From Leptospira sp. (GTDB taxonomy: Bacteria; Spirochaetota; Leptospiria; Leptospirales; Leptospiraceae), in NCBI GenBank assembly GCA_016742255.1, contig JACVCB010000008.1:1-64000 (forward strand): a DNA stretch of 64,000 nucleotides, in the 5' to 3' direction. Position 1 is the first letter of the stretch; every line of letters starts with the position of its first letter. Positions 63,465 to 64,000 of this stretch are shown here, piece after piece. Below the pieces are notes generated by a model, which saw only the letters and a list, made by a program, of their open reading frames with translations, was not told the DNA's origin and ran no database searches. Position numbers and translations under genes: made by a program.

Positions 63465-64000
63465 ACAGAAATTTCGATACATTACTTCAGTATTCGAAAA
63501 AAAGTCTTTTGAACATGAAAATTTAAATGGAATCAGAGCTATTTCAATTCTTTCTGTCGTAATTTATCATGTTTGGGTTACAGTGAAGCAGATTGTTCAC
63601 AGTGAGTATGAATTTGTTAATTTATTTCTAGGTGCTCTCTCTTCTGGAGTTGATTTCTTTTTTCTGTTAAGCGGTTTTTTGATCTATGGGGGGTTACGAA
63701 GGGAATTTGATAAGAATGGCAAAATTAATATAAAAGACTTTTTTGTAAAAAGGAGTTTGCGGATATTTCCTGCGTATTACTTTGCTTTATTTGTATTATA
63801 TTCCTTCAAGAGATTTCAGTTATCAAAGTTTGATATTCACTCGATCAAGGACCCAGCAGCAATCGCAATGTTTGAGAGTATCCGAGTTGGTTTGTCCAAT
63901 GTTTGGGTTGATGCATTGTATTTAACAGACATATTGAGAGTTCCTGTAGTTTATGATGGTGGATGGTCGTTATCTATCGAAGAACATTTTTATTTGGTAT
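63457..64000 (+). CDS. Acyltransferase_3 (OafA/YrhL-like) membrane protein, 3'-truncated
   Basis: The frame opens at GTG 63457, preceded by AAGGAG at 63441-63446, and stays open to the end of the window. The visible 181 residues include ENLNGIRAISILSVVIYHVW (with the conserved Arg and His), GVDFFFLLSGFLIY, KRSLRIFPAYYFALF and GGWSLSIEEHFYLV. These are the signature segments of the OafA/NodX-type membrane acyltransferase family, which O-acetylates surface sugars or exopolysaccharide. The 3' part lies beyond the window, so completeness is unknown. Confidence 0.85.
   Translation, partial: MNKQKFRYITSVFEKKSFEHENLNGIRAISILSVVIYHVWVTVKQIVHSEYEFVNLFLGALSSGVDFFFLLSGFLIYGGLRREFDKNGKINIKDFFVKRSLRIFPAYYFALFVLYSFKRFQLSKFDIHSIKDPAAIAMFESIRVGLSNVWVDALYLTDILRVPVVYDGGWSLSIEEHFYLV

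Noticed and set aside
1..64000. Mobile elements, CRISPR, tRNA or rRNA genes
   Set aside because: No transposase-like frame, direct-repeat array or cloverleaf was seen; strand changes near glf alone do not show an element.

Overview
The window is a dense, almost gap-free polysaccharide (O-antigen/LPS, rfb-type) biosynthesis locus. The A+T-rich DNA, frequent TTG starts, and members of surface-carbohydrate families best known from leptospires (the LIC12162-type transferase at 10141-11904 and the large proteins at 3644-4900 and 20271-22127) point to a spirochaete of the genus Leptospira. The species cannot be fixed from the sequence. I count 61 protein-coding genes. Fifty-nine are on the + strand, many overlapping by 1-20 nt (ATGA or TTGA junctions). 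Two are on the - strand (47642-48574 and 49867-50622). The first and last genes are cut by the window edges. I found no tRNA, rRNA, insertion sequence, CRISPR or other mobile element, and no gene-free stretch over about 150 nt.

Layout. (A) 1-3647: a first glutamine-dependent amidotransferase set, made of two PP-loop sugar amidotransferase-like proteins with altered PP-loops, a HisH-like glutaminase and a HisF-like barrel that has lost both catalytic aspartates. (B) 3644-10059: a nonulosonate module, with a surface-carbohydrate protein, a three-part CBS/NeuB/TIM-barrel fusion, a DegT aminotransferase, a CMP-sugar synthetase and a KdnB-like Fe-alcohol dehydrogenase. (C) 10141-16554: a second putative ulosonate module, with a LIC12162-type transferase, a 6-phosphogluconolactonase-like protein, a SIS isomerase, an HpcH/HpaI pyruvate aldolase, a KdsB-like cytidylyltransferase, a Gfo/Idh oxidoreductase and an inositol-monophosphatase-like phosphatase. 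(D) 16571-22127: decoration genes (sugar O-methyltransferase, hexapeptide acyltransferase, second methyltransferase), a D-2-hydroxyacid dehydrogenase and another surface-carbohydrate protein. (E) 22168-26291: CDP-glucose branch (RfbG, a cupin epimerase-like protein, RfbF, an SDR) and a glycosyltransferase. (F) 26313-30793: a second, canonical amidotransferase/HisH/HisF set, a 2-oxoglutarate/Fe(II) oxygenase and a GT4 transferase. (G) 30815-33369: a LegB-type dehydratase, a nucleotidyltransferase and an SDR. (H) 33376-38928: a UDP-L-FucNAc-type FnlB/A/C trio, a WbuB-like transferase and the initiating polyprenyl-phosphate sugar-phosphate transferase. (I) 38929-47649: integral membrane proteins including likely Wzy and Wzx, with further transferases. 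(J) 47642-50622: a strand-switching island around UDP-galactopyranose mutase. (K) 50799-54189: dTDP-L-rhamnose genes in the order rfbC-B-A-D. (L) 54203-64000: polyprenyl-sugar synthases, a likely O-antigen ligase, several GT39-like membrane proteins and the start of an acyltransferase.

Together these genes are consistent with a Wzx/Wzy-dependent heteropolysaccharide. The pathway genes suggest L-rhamnose, an L-FucNAc-type sugar, galactofuranose, a CDP-linked 6-deoxyhexose, an amidino- or amide-modified amino sugar and one or two CMP-activated ulosonic acids, with O-methyl and O-acyl decoration. The most notable inferences are a candidate ulosonate pathway built on a pyruvate aldolase (module C), the CBS-NeuB-TIM fusion, and the degenerate amidotransferase set in module A. 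All functions are read from sequence motifs and memory of the families; no database search was run.
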